In this document: in pieces, positions 47,001 through 62,000 of the stretch
Layout: each line of letters begins with the position of its first letter
How positions within the stretch are numbered: position 1 is the first letter of the stretch
Assembly (NCBI GenBank): GCA_032718475.1
Contig: JAUCBJ010001318.1
Location: 1 to 64,000, forward strand
Reading direction: 5' to 3'
Length of the DNA: 64,000 nt
Source of the DNA: Nemertoderma westbladi
Taxonomy: Eukaryota > Xenacoelomorpha > Nemertodermatida > Nemertodermatidae
Translations under genes and position numbers: made by a program
Notes under the pieces: generated by a model
Database searches by the model: none
What the model was told of the DNA's origin: nothing
The model's input: the letters and a program-made list of their open reading frames with translations, nothing else

Positions 47001-50000
47001 TGCTATCTAGATGGTTGACCAATCCGAAACGATTCGTTACAGGTAACTGCTATCTAGATGGTTGACCAATCCGAAACGATTCGTTAAAGGTAACTGCTAT
47101 CTAGATGGTTGACCAATCCGAAACGATTCGTTACAGGTAACTGCTATCTAGATGGTTGACCAATCCGAAACGATTCGTTACAGGTAACTGCTATCTAGAT
47201 GGTTGACCAATCCAAAACGATTCGTTACAGGTAACTGCTATCTAGATGGTTGACCAATCCAAAACGAATCGTTAAAGGTAACTGCTATCTAGTTGGTTGA
47301 CCAATCCGAAACGATTCGTTGCAGGTAACTGCTATCTAGATGGTTGACCAATCCGAAACGAATCGTTAAAGCTAACTGCTATCTAGTTGGTTGATCAATC
47401 CGAAACGATTCGTTACAGGTAACTGCTATCTAGATGGTTGACCAATCCGAAACGATTCGTTACAGGTAACTGCTATCTAGATGGTTGACCAATCCGAAAC
47501 GATTCGTTACAGGTAACTGTTATCTAGATGGTTGACCAATCCGAAACAAATCGTTACAGGTAACTGCTATCTAGATGGTTGACCAATCCGAAACAAATCG
47601 TAACAGGTAACTGTTATCTAGATGGTTGACCAATCCGAAACAAATCGTTACAGGTAACTGCTATCTAGATGGTTGACCAATCCGAAACAAATCGTTACAG
47701 GTAACTGTTATCTAGATGGTTGACCAATCCGAAACAAATCGTTACAGGTAACTGCTATCTAGATGGTTGACCAATCCGAAACAAATCGTTACAGGTAACT
47801 GTTATCTAGATGGTTGACCAATCCGAAACGATTCGTTACAGGTAACTGCTATCTAGATGGTTGACCAATCCCAAACGAATCGTTACAGGTAACTGCTATC
47901 TAGATGGTTGACCAATCCGAAACGATTCATTACAGGTAACTGTTATCTAGATGGTTGACCAATCCGAAACAAATCGTTACAGGTAACTGCTATCTAGATG
48001 GTTGACCAATCCGAAACAATTCGTTGCAGGTAACTGTTATCTAGATGGTTGACCAATCCGAAACGATTCGTTACAGGTAACTGCTATCTAGATGGTTGAC
48101 CAATCCGAAACAAATCGTTACAGGTAACTGTTATCTAGATGGTTGACCAATCCGAAACGATTCGTTACAGGTAACTGCTATCTAGATGGTTGACCAATCC
48201 GAAACAAATCGTTACAGGTAACTGTTATCTAGATGGTTGACCAATCCGAAACGATTCGTTACAGGTAACTGCTATCTAGATGGTTGACCAATCCGAAACG
48301 ATTCGTTACAGGTAACTGCTATCTAGATGGTTGACCAATCCGAAACGATTCGTTACAGGTAACTGCTATCTAGATGGTTGACCAATCCGAAACGATTCGT
48401 TACAGGTAACTGTTATCTAGATGGTCGACCAATCCGAAACAATTCGTTGCAGGTAACTGTTATCTAGATGGTTGACCAATCCGAAACGATTCGTTACAGG
48501 TAACTGCTATCTAGATGGTTGACCAATCCCAAACGAATCGTTACAGGTAACTGCTATCTAGATGGTTGACCAATCCGAAACGATTCGTTACAGGTAACTG
48601 TTATCTAGATGGTTGACCAATCCGAAACAAATCGTTACAGGTAACTGCTATCTAGATGGTTGACCAATCCGAAACGATTCGTTGCAGGTAACTGTTATCT
48701 AGATGGTTGACCAATCCGAAACGATTCGTTACAGGTAACTGCTATCTAGATGGTTGACCAATCCGAAACAAATCGTTACAGGTAACTGTTATCTAGATGG
48801 TTGACCAATCCGAAACGATTCGTTACAGGTAACTGCTATCTAGATGGTTGACCAATCCGAAACAAATCGTTACAGGTAACTGTTATCTAGATGGTTGACC
48901 AATCCGAAACGATTCGTTACAGGTAACTGCTATCTAGATGGTTGACCAATCCGAAACGATTCGTTACAGGTAACTGCTATCTAGATGGTTGACCAATCCG
49001 AAACGATTCGTTACAGGTAACTGCTATCTAGATGGTTGACCAATCCGAAACGATTCGTTACAGGTAACTGTTATCTAGATGGTCGACCAATCCGAAACGA
49101 TTCGTTGCAGGTAACTGTTATCTAGATGGTTGACCAATCCGAAACGATTCGTTGTAGGTAACTGTTATCTAGATGGTTGACCAATCCGAAACGATTCGTT
49201 ACAGGTAACTGCTATCTAGATGGTTGACCAATCCGAAACGATTCGTTGCAGGTAACTGTTATCTAGATGGTTGACCAATCCGAAACGATTCGTTGCAGGT
49301 AACTGTTATCTAGATGGTTGACCAATCCGAAACGATTCGTTACAGGTAACTGCTATCTAGATGGTTGACCAATCCGAAACAAATCGTTACAGGTAACTAT
49401 TATCTAGATGGTTGACCAATCCGAAACGATTCGTTACAGGTAACTGCTATCTAGATGGTTGACCAATCCGAAACAAATCGTTACAGGTAACTGTTATCTA
49501 GATGGTTGACCAATCCGAAACGATTCGTTACAGGTAACTGCTATCTAGATGGTTGACCAATCCGAAACGATTCGTTACAGGTAACTGCTATCTAGATGGT
49601 TGACCAATCCGAAACGATTCGTTAAAGGTAACTGCTATCTAGATGGTTGACCAATCCCAAACGAATCGTTACAGGTAACTGCTATCTAGATGGTTGACCA
49701 ATCCGAAACGATTCATTACAGGTAACTGTTATCTAGATGGTTGACCAATCCGAAACAAATCGTTACAGGTAACTGCTATCTAGATGGTTGACCAATCCGA
49801 AACAATTCGTTGCAGGTAACTGTTATCTAGATGGTTGACCAATCCGAAACGATTCGTTACAGGTAACTGCTATCTAGATGGTTGACCAATCCGAAACAAA
49901 TCGTTACAGGTAACTGTTATCTAGATGGTTGACCAATCCGAAACGATTCGTTACAGGTAACTGCTATCTAGATGGTTGACCAATCCGAAACAAATCGTTA

Positions 50001-53000
50001 CAGGTAACTGTTATCTAGATGGTTGACCAATCCGAAACGATTCGTTACAGGTAACTGCTATCTAGATGGTTGACCAATCCGAAACGATTCGTTACAGGTA
50101 ACTGCTATCTAGATGGTTGACCAATCCGAAACGATTCGTTACAGGTAACTGCTATCTAGATGGTTGACCAATCCGAAACGATTCGTTACAGGTAACTGTT
50201 ATCTAGATGGTCGACCAATCCGAAACAATTCGTTGCAGGTAACTGTTATCTAGATGGTTGACCAATCCGAAACGATTCGTTACAGGTAACTGCTATCTAG
50301 ATGGTTGACCAATCCCAAACGAATCGTTACAGGTAACTGCTATCTAGATGGTTGACCAATCCGAAACGATTCGTTACAGGTAACTGTTATCTAGATGGTT
50401 GACCAATCCGAAACAAATCGTTACAGGTAACTGCTATCTAGATGGTTGACCAATCCGAAACGATTCGTTGCAGGTAACTGTTATCTAGATGGTTGACCAA
50501 TCCGAAACGATTCGTTACAGGTAACTGCTATCTAGATGGTTGACCAATCCGAAACAAATCGTTACAGGTAACTGTTATCTAGATGGTTGACCAATCCGAA
50601 ACGATTCGTTACAGATAACTGCTATCTAGATGGTTGACCAATCCGAAACAAATCGTTACAGGTAACTGTTATCTAGATGGTTGACCAATCCGAAACGATT
50701 CGTTACAGGTAACTGCTATCTAGATGGTTGACCAATCCGAAACGATTCGTTACAGGTAACTGCTATCTAGATGGTTGACCAATCCGAAACGATTCGTTAC
50801 AGGTAACTGCTATCTAGATGGTTGACCAATCCGAAACGATTCGTTACAGGTAACTGTTATCTAGATGGTCGACCAATCCGAAACAATTCGTTGCAGGTAA
50901 CTGCTATCTAGATGGTCGACCAATCCGAAACGATTCGTTGCAGGTAACTGTTATCTAGATGGTTGACCAATCCGAAACGATTCGTTGCAGGTAACTGTTA
51001 TCTAGATGGTTGACCAATCCGAAACGATTCGTTGCAGGTAATTGTTATCTAGATGGTTGACCAATCCGAAACGATTCGTTACAGGTAACTGCTATCTAGA
51101 TGGTTGACCAATCCGAAACAAATCGTTACAGGTAACTATTATCTAGATGGTTGACCAATCCGAAACGATTCGTTACAGGTAACTGCTATCTAGATGGTTG
51201 ACCAATCCGAAACAAATCGTTACAGGTAACTGTTATCTAGATGGTTGACCAATCCGAAACGATTCGTTACAGGTAACTGCTATCTAGATGGTTGACCAAT
51301 CCGAAACGATTCGTTACAGGTAACTGCTATCTAGATGGTTGACCAATCCGAAACGATTCGTTAAAGGTAACTGCTATCTAGATGGTTGACCAATCCGAAA
51401 CGATTTGTTACAGGTAACTGCTATCTAGTTGGTTGACCAATCCGAAACAGATCGTTACAGGTAACTGCTATCTAGATGGTTGACCAATCCGAAACAAATC
51501 GTTAAAGGTAACTGCTATCTAGATGGTTGACCAATCCGAAACGATTCGTTACAGGTAACTGCTATCTAGATGGTTGACCAATCAGAAACGATTCGTTACA
51601 GGTAACTGCTCTCTAGATGGTTGACCAATCCGAAACAAATCGTTACAGGTAACTGCTATCTAGATGGTTGACCAATCCGAAACGATTCGTTACAGGTAAC
51701 TGCTCTCTAGATGGTTGACCAATCCGAAACGATTCGTTACAGGTAACTGTTATCTAGATGATTGACCAATCCGAAACGATTCGTTAAAGGTAACTGCTAT
51801 CTAGATGGTTGACCAATCCGAAACGATTCGTTAAAGGTAACTGCTATCTAGATGGTTGACCAATCCGAAACGATTCGTTACAGGTAACTGCTATCTAGAT
51901 GGTTGACCAATCCGAAACGATTCGTTAAAGGTAACTGCTATCTAGATGGTTGACCAATCCGAAACGATTCGTTACAGGTAACTGCTATCTAGATGGTTGA
52001 CCAATCCGAAACGATTCGTTAAAGATAACTGCTATCTAGATGGTTGACCAATCCGAAACAAATCGTTACAGGTAACTGCTATCTAAATGGTTGACCAATC
52101 CGAAACGATTCGTTAAAGGTAACTGCTATCTAGATGGTTGACCAATCCGAAACAAATCGTTACAGGTAACTGCTATCTAGATGGTTGACCAATCCGAAAC
52201 GAGTCGTTACTGGTAACTGCTATCTAGATGGTTGACCAATCCCAAACAAATCGTTACAGGTAACTGCTATCTAGATGGTTGACCAATCCCAAACGAATCG
52301 TTAAAGGTAACTGCTATCTAGATGGTTGACCAATCCGAAACGATTCGTTAAAGGTAACTACTATCTAGATGGTTGACCAATCCCAAACGAATCGTTAAAG
52401 GTAACTGCTATCTAGATGGTTGACCAATCTGAAACGATTTGTTAAAGGTAACTGCTATCTAGATGGTTGACCAATCTGAAACGATTCGTTACAGGTAACT
52501 GCTATCTAGATGGTTGACCAATCTGAAACGATTCGTTACAGGTAACTGCTATCTAGATGGTTGACCAATCCGAAACAAATCGTTACAGGTAACTGCTATC
52601 TAGATGGTTGACCAATCCGAAACGATTCGTTAAAGGTAACTGCTATCTAGATGGTTGACCAATCCGAAACAAATCGTTACAGGTAACTGCTATCTAGATG
52701 GTTGACCAATCCGAAACGATTCGTTAAAGGTAACTGCTATCTAAATGGTTGACCAATCCGAAACAAATCGTTACAGGTAACTGCTATCTAGATGGTTGAC
52801 CAATCCGAAACGATTCGTTACTGGTAACTGCTATCTAGATGGTTGACCAATCCCAAACAAATCGTTACAGGTAACTGCTATCTAGATGGTTGACCAATCC
52901 CAAACGAATCGTTAAAGGTAACTGCTATCTAGATGGTTGACCAATCCGAAACGATTCGTTAAAGGTAACTGCTATCTAGATGGTTGACCAATCCCAAACG

Positions 53001-56000
53001 AATCGTTAAAGGTAACTGCTATCTAGATGGTTGACCAATCTGAAACGATTTGTTAAAGGTAACTGCTATCTAGATGGTTGACCAATCTGAAACGATTCGT
53101 TACAGGTAACTGCTATCTAGATGGTTGACCAATCTGAAACGATTCGTTACAGGTAACTGCTATCTAGATGGTTGACCAATCCGAAACGATTCGTTACAGG
53201 TAACTGCTATCTAGATGGTTGACCAATCCGAAACGATTCGTTACAGGTAACTGCTATCTAGATGGTTGACCAATCCCAAACAAATCGTTACAGGTAACTG
53301 CTATCTAGATGGTTGACCAATCCCAAACGAATCGTTAAAGGTAACTGCTATCTAGATGGTTGACCAATCCGAAACAAATCGTTACAGGTAACTGCTATCT
53401 AGATGGTTGACCAATCCGAAACGATTCGTTACAGGTAACTGCTATCTAGATGGTTGACCAATCCGAAACGAATCGTTAAAGGTAACTGCTATCTAGATGG
53501 TTGACCAATCCCAAACGAATCGTTAAAGGTAACTGCTATCTAGATGGTTGACCAATCCGAAACAAATCGTTACAGGTAACTGCTATCTAGATGGTTGACC
53601 AATCCGAAACAAATCGTTACAGGTAACTGCTATCTAGATGGTTGACCAATCCGAAACGATTCGTTACAGGTAACTGCTATCTAGATGGTTGACCAATCCG
53701 AAACGAATCGTTAAAGGTAACTGCTATCTAGATGGTTGACCAATCCGAAACGATTCGTTAAAGGTAACTGCTTCTACATAATATGTTCTCTAAAAGATAG
53801 TTTCTATTTCTAATCTACATAATTAATTGTAGAGCTAAATGCAAATGATTAAAGAAACACATCGGACATAAATTAAATTAAATTAATCGATGGATGAGGG
53901 GTGGGTGGATTTAAAGAAATTGTTCTAGATTTGGTGCATTAAACAGCCTGTCTGGTGACAGAATACTCCAGCAATTAATTCCCTCTATAAAAGCCAAGCC
54001 TTTACTCTATTTTTTTTATTATTTAACTGCTTAACTAACATTATTTTAGGTTTTAAAATCACTGCCTGGAATACTATAATACTGGAAACGTCCTGAAATT
54101 CCTGATTATTCGTACTGAAATAATTTAGTGTGAAAGACAAAAATATTCAACAACGATAATGAAACATAATAACAATAACTAAGAATCAGTCACAAAACCT
54201 TTCTATATAACCACCCTGTCAGACAAGCTGTTTGTTTATTGTAATTTATGTTAATCAATAGCTAATGAAAACTAAAACAATTAGACTGAAAACGCGATAC
54301 ATCAGAACTAAGATGTTCAGTATTAATCTACGTGAACTATCTGATACGTGACAGACCTCATCAGCAACGGTATAGCCATCTAGTCCCTAATTGCAGCAAC
54401 ATCAATAATACTCAATATTAAATAGACGGGAGATAATAAAGTAAATAAAACGCGGGACAAAAACTTTATATTATCCCATTTTGGTAGATTAAGAAATGAG
54501 TATCTTTTAAATGAGTTTAAAAGTACCAAATAAATTAATAATGACTTTAAAATGTTAGAGAAGTTTAAGTCTCAGGTTTAACTTAATTAACTAGACGTAC
54601 CGAAACCGCCTTGAATTTCTTCTTATCACGATGATTCTCCACTATTAGGAGACCGGCGTAGATTTTACCGCAAGTAATGTTCGGATAGCGTAATTCTGGA
54701 GAGAAAGTTAATAAAAAATATTAACTACACAGTTAATGCAGTAGGTATACATTATCGAAACTCTAAATAAAGCTGCAGATAATATGACAATTAGAAAAAC
54801 AAGTTATCAATGTTACACAAAAACATAAAGGAATATAAAATCTTCTTCAGTAATTAATAACATTCCCAACCTTCTTTTGGGGGCACCAAAAGATCCAACG
54901 TCTTTTGTGGAATTGTTTTCAATATGGCTTTGATAACAACTCGTAGTTCTTCATCCAGATCGTCACTGTATTCCGGACATGGTATTGTGTAAATGCCCAA
55001 AGAGGTTCGAATCAATGCAAATAATGTTGTGTGGAAATGAACCTAAAAATATTTTGTAAATTATATATATTGGAAAATGGAATTATTGAATAATTATTTA
55101 ACAATCTTTATCATAATGGCACTAATCCAACAGTCTAGAAAAGGGAAAAATAGAAAATATGGAAAATATAAAAAATATACCCGGGACACTAACTTTACAC
55201 CCGGGACACGAACTTTACACCCGGGACACTAACGTTATACCCGGGACACTAACTTTACACCCGGGACACTAAATTTACACCCGGGACACTAACTTTACAC
55301 CCGGGACACTAACTTTACACCCAGGACACTAACGTGACACCCGGGACACTAACTTTACACCCGGGACACTAACTTTACACCCGGGACACTAACTTTACAT
55401 CCGGGACACTAACTTTACACCCGGGACACTAACTTTACACCCGGGAAACTAACTTTACACCTGGGACACTAACTTTACACCCGGGACACTAACTTTACAC
55501 CCGGGACACTAAATTTACACCAGGGAAACTAACTTTACACCCGGGACACTAACTTTACACCCGGGACACTAACGTGACACCCGGGACACTAACTTTACAC
55601 CCGGGACACTAACTTTACACCCGGGACACTAACTATACACCCAGGACACTAACTTTACACCCGGGACACTAACTTTACACCCAGGATACTAAATTTACAC
55701 CCGGGACACTAAATTTACACCCGGGACACTAAATTTACACCCGGGACACTAACTTTACACCCGGGACACTAACTTTACACCCGGGACACTAACTTTACAC
55801 CCGGGACACTAGCTATACACCCGGGATACTAGCTATACACCCGGGACACTAGCTTAGCTATACACCCGGGACACTAGCTAAACACCCGGGACACTAACGT
55901 GACACCCGGGACACTAACTTTACACCCAGGACACTAACGTGACACCCGGGACACTAACTTTACACCCGGGACACTAACTTTACACCTGGGACACTAACTT

Positions 56001-59000
56001 TACACCCGGGTCACTATCTATACACCCGAGACACTACCTATACACCCGGGACACTAACGTGACACCCGGGACACTAACGTGACACCCGGGACACTAACTT
56101 TACACCCGGGACACTAACGTGACACCCGGGACACTAACTTTACACCCGGGACACTATCTATACACCCGAGACACTAGCTATACACCTGGGACACTAACGT
56201 GACACCCGGGACACTAACGTGACACCCGGGACACTAACTTTACACCCGGGACACTAACTTTACACCCGGGACACTAAATTTACATCCGGGACACTAACTT
56301 TACACCCGGGAGACTAACTTTACACCCGGGACACTAACTTTACACCCGCGACACTAACTTTACACCCGGGAGACTAACGTTACACCCGGGAGACTAACTT
56401 TACACCCGGGAGACTAACTTTACACCCGGGAGACTAACTTTACACCCGGGACACTAATTTACACCCGGGACACTAACTTTACACCCGGGAGACTAACTTT
56501 ACACCCGGGAGACTAACTTTACACCCGGGAGACTAACTTTACACCCGGGACACTAACTTTACACCAAGGGACACTAACTTTACACCCGGGACACTAACTT
56601 TACACCCGGGACACTAACTTTACACCCGGGACACTAACTTTACACCCGGGAGACTAACTTTACACCCGGGACACTAACTTTACACCCGGGACACTAAATT
56701 TACACCAGGGACACTAACTTTACACCCGGGACACTAACTTTACACCCGGGACACTAACGTGACACCTGGGGCACTAACTTTACACCCGGGACACTAACTT
56801 TACACCCGGAAGACTAACTTTACACCCGGGACACTAACTATACACCCAGGACACTAACTTTACACCCGGGACACTAACTTTACACCCGGGATACTAAATT
56901 TACACCCGGGACACTAAATTTACACCCGTGACACTAAATTTACACCCGGGACACTAACTTTACACCCGGGACACTAACTTTACACCCGGGACACTAACTT
57001 TACACCCGGGACACTAGCTATACACCCGGGATACTAGCTATACACCCGGGACACTAGCTTAGCTATACACCCGGGACACTAGCTAAACACCCGGGACACT
57101 AACGTGACACCCGGGACACTAACTTTACACCCAGGACACTAACGTGACACCCGGGACACTAACTTTACACCCGGGACACTAACTTTACACCTGGGACACT
57201 AACTTTACACCCGGGTCACTATCTATACACTCGAGACACTACCTATACACCCGGGACACTAACGTGACACCCGGGACACTAACGTGACACCCGGGACACT
57301 AACTTTACACCCGGGAGACTAACTTTACACCCGGGAGACTAACTTTACACCCGGGAGACTAACTTTACACCCGGGACACTAACTTTACACCAAGGGACAC
57401 TAACTTTACACCCGGGACACTAACTTTACACCCGGGACACTAACTTTACACCCGGGACACTAACTTTACACCCGGGAGACTAACTTTACACCCGGGACAC
57501 TAACTTTACACCCGGGACACTAAATTTACACCAGGGACACTAACTTTACACCCGGGACACTAACTTTACACCCGGGACACTAACGTGACACCTGGGGCAC
57601 TAACGTTACACCCGGGACACTAACTTTACACCCGGAAGACTAACTTTACACCCGGGACACTAACTATACACCCAGGACACTAACTTTACACCCGGGACAC
57701 TAACTTTACACCCGGGATACTAAATTTACACCCGGGACACTAAATTTACACCCGGGACACTAAATTTACACCCGGGACACTAACTTTACACCCGGGACAC
57801 TAACTTTACACCCGGGACACTAACTTTACACCCGGGACACTAGCTATACACCCGGGATACTAGCTATACACCCGGGACACTAGCTTAGCTATACACCCGG
57901 GACACTAGCTAAACACCCGGGACACTAACGTGACACCCGGGACACTAACTTTACACCCAGGACACTAACGTGACACCCGGGACACTAACTTTACACCCGG
58001 GACACTAACTTTACACCTGGGACACTAACTTTACACCCGGGTCACTATCTATACACTCGAGACACTACCTATACACCCGGGACACTAACGTGACACCCGG
58101 GACACTAACGTGACACCCGGGACACTAACTTTACACCCGGGACACTAACGTGACACCCGGGACACTAACTTTACACCCGGGACACTATCTATACACCCGA
58201 GACACTAGCTATACACCTGGGACACTAACGTGACACCCGGGACACTAACGTGACACCCGGGACACTAACTTTACACCCGGGACACTAACTTTACACCCGG
58301 GACACTAAATTTACATCCGGGACACTAACTTTACACCCGGGAGACTAACTTTACACCCGGGACACTAACTTTACACCCGCGACACTAACTTTACACCCGG
58401 GAGACTAACTTTACACCCGGGAGACTAACTTTACACCCGGGAGACTAACTTTACACCCGGGAGACTAACTTTACACCCGGGACACTAATTCTACACCCGA
58501 GACACTAACTTTACACCCGGGAGACTAACTTTACACCCGGGAGACTAACTTTACACCCGGGAGACTAACTTTACACCCGGGACACTAACTTTACACCCGG
58601 GACACTAACTTTACACCCGGGACACTAACTTTACACCCGGGACACTAACTTTACACCCGGGACACTAACTTTACACCCGGGAGACTAACTTTACACCGGG
58701 GACACTAACTTTACACCTGGGACACTAACTTTACACCCGGGACACTAACTTTACACCCGGGACACTAACTTTACACCCGGGACACTAACTATACACCCAG
58801 GACACTAACTTTACACCCGGGACACTAACTTTACACCCGGGACACTAACTTTACACCCGGGACACTAACTTTACACCCGGGATACTAAATTTACACCCGG
58901 GACACTAAATTTACACCCGGGACACTAAATTTACACCCGGGACACTAACTTTACACCCGGGACACTAACTTTACACCCGGGACACTAACTTTACACCCGG

Positions 59001-62000
59001 GACACTAGCTATACACCCGGGATACTAGCTATACACCCGGAACACTAGCTATACACCCGGGACACTGGCTAAACACCCGGGACACTAACGTGACACCCGG
59101 GACGCTAACTTTACACCCAGGACACTAACGTGACACCCGGGACACTAACTTTACACCCGGGACACTGACGTGACACCCGGGACACTAACTTTACACCCGG
59201 GACACTATCTATACACCCGAGACACTAGCTATACACCCGGGACACTAACGTGACACCCGGGACACTAACGTGACACCCGGGACACTAACTTTACACCCGG
59301 GACACTAACTTTACACCCGGGACACTAACTTTACACCCGGGACACTAAATTTACACCCGGGACACTAACTTTACACCCGGGAGACTAACTTTACACCCGG
59401 GACACTAACTTTACACCCGCGACACTAACTTTACACCCGGGACACTAACTTTACACCCGGGAGACTAACTTTACACCCGGGAGACTAACTTTACACCCGG
59501 GAGAGTAACTTTACACCCGGGACACTAACTTTACACCCGGGACACTAACTTTACACCCGGGACACTAGCTATACACCCGGGATACTAGCTATACACCCGG
59601 AACACTAGCTATACACCCGGGACACTGGCTAAACACCCGGGACACTAACGTGACACCCGGGACGCTAACTTTACACCCAGGACATTAACGTGACACCCGG
59701 GACACTAACTTTACACCCGGGACACTGACGTGACACCCGGGACACTAACTTTACACCCGGGACACTATCTATACACCCGAGACACTAGCTATACACCCGG
59801 GACACTAACGTGACACCCGGGACACTAACGTGACACCCGGGACACTAACTTTACACCCGGGACACTAACTTTACACCCGGGACACTAACTTTACACCCGG
59901 GACACTAAATTTACACCCGGGAGACTAACTTTACACCCGGGAGACTAACTTTACACCCGGGACACTAACTTTACACCCGCGACACTAACTTTACACCCGG
60001 GACACTAACTTTACACCCGGGAGACTAACTTTACACCCGGGAGACTAACTTTACACCCGGGAGAGTAACTTTACACCCGGGACACTAACTTTACACCCGG
60101 GACACTAACTTTACACCCGGGACACTAACTTTACACCCGGGACACTAACTTTACACCCGGGACACTAACTTTACACCCGGGAGACTAACTTTACACCCGG
60201 GACACTAACGTGACACCCGGGACACTAACTTTACACCCGGGACACTAACTTTACACCCGGGACACTAACTTTACACCCGGGAGACTAACTTTACACCCGG
60301 GAGACTAACTTTACACCCGGGACACTAACTTTACACCCGGGACACTAACTTTACACCCGGGACACTAACTTTACACCCGGGACACTAACTTTACACCCGG
60401 GACACTAACTTTACACCCGGGAAACTAACTTTACACCCGGGAAACTAACTTTACACCCGCGTAAATCTTGAATTCACAACAGGACTTACTACACGTAAGT
60501 TAATGATCACTTTTGTTGACATTTTTATTTTCTAACATAGTTTTTGTGCTGATGGCAAGAAATCATAATAAGAAAACAACAATTTAGGAAGGAAAAAAAA
60601 GGTCTTTTAACAAAATGTTCTACCGTTTTAATTATAACTACATTAATTATAAATAAACACAATTTCATGATTTACGACTTACCTTCTTATCATTAGTGAG
60701 CGGCATATTCATCTTGATAAGTCGTTGATAGGCAAGTTTGTAAGGACACTTACGGCCAAGGCCAAGAGGTGGGGCTAATATTCGCAGCATTTCATACATG
60801 TCTGTATACAAGATCCGGCCACTGAATAAAAAAAAATAGAAATTAAATAGGAAAAATTAATGGTTCGTGGATGTTCACTTTTTTTTAGCTGTTTTGTACG
60901 TTGATAAAAATACCGAAAACAAATTAATTCAATAAAATAAAGATTACGATAAATAAATAAATAGGTTAGATTAATGTCGTATAGAAATTAGTCGAAAATA
61001 AAATATTATGGGGCATTCCGGAATTTCACGGCAAGGGTCGTGGAAAGAGGTGGTTGAGGAGACATGGAAAAGTAATAATTATTAGGTTACAGTATTTATC
61101 TGGTGAATAATGGCGGTCAGTCAAACACGATCGGTAAAATAAGTATAAAATAACTATAGTTACATTATTTCCTGAAAAAAAAGAGTTATGACCTAAGAAC
61201 ATTAATGTACCGAACGAGCGCAACGAAGGAAGTTTAAATAAACAACGGTTTTTAAACATGTAGCACATGGATCGTATAGAGATTAACTTACGTAGCACAT
61301 GGGTCGTATAGAGATTAACTTACGTAGCACATGGATCGTATAGAGATTAACTTACGTAGCACATGGGGATCGTATAGAGATTAACTTACGTAGCACATGG
61401 GGATCGTATAGAGATTAACTTACGTAGCACATGGGGATCGTATAGAGATTAACTTACGTAGCACATGGATCGTATAGAGATTAACTTACGTAACACATGG
61501 GGATCGTATAGAGATTAACTTACGTAGCACATGGATCGTATAGAGATTAACTTACGTAGCACATGGGGATCGTATAGAGATTAACTTACGTAGCACATGG
61601 GGATCGTATAGAGATTAACTTACGTAACACATGGGGATCGTATAGAGATTAACTTACGTAGCACATGGATCGTATAGAGATTAACTTACGTAGCACATGG
61701 ATCGTATAGAGATTAACTTACGTAGCACATGGGGATCGTATAGAGATTAACTTACGTAGCACATGGGGATCGTATAGAGATTAACTTACGTAGCACATGG
61801 ATCGTATAGAGATTAACTTACGTAGCACATGGATCGTATAGAGATTAACTTACGTAGCACACGGATCGTATAGAGATTAACTTACGTAACACATGGGGAT
61901 CGTATAGAGATTAACTTACGTAGCACATGGATCGTATAGAGATTAACTTACGTAGCACATGGGGATCGTATAGAGATTAACTTACGTAGCACATGGGGAT

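Noticed and set aside
61026-61298. 90-codon minus-strand ORF
   Set aside because: It lies inside Cav2 intron 1, beginning in the last array units, and shows no domain or splice support.
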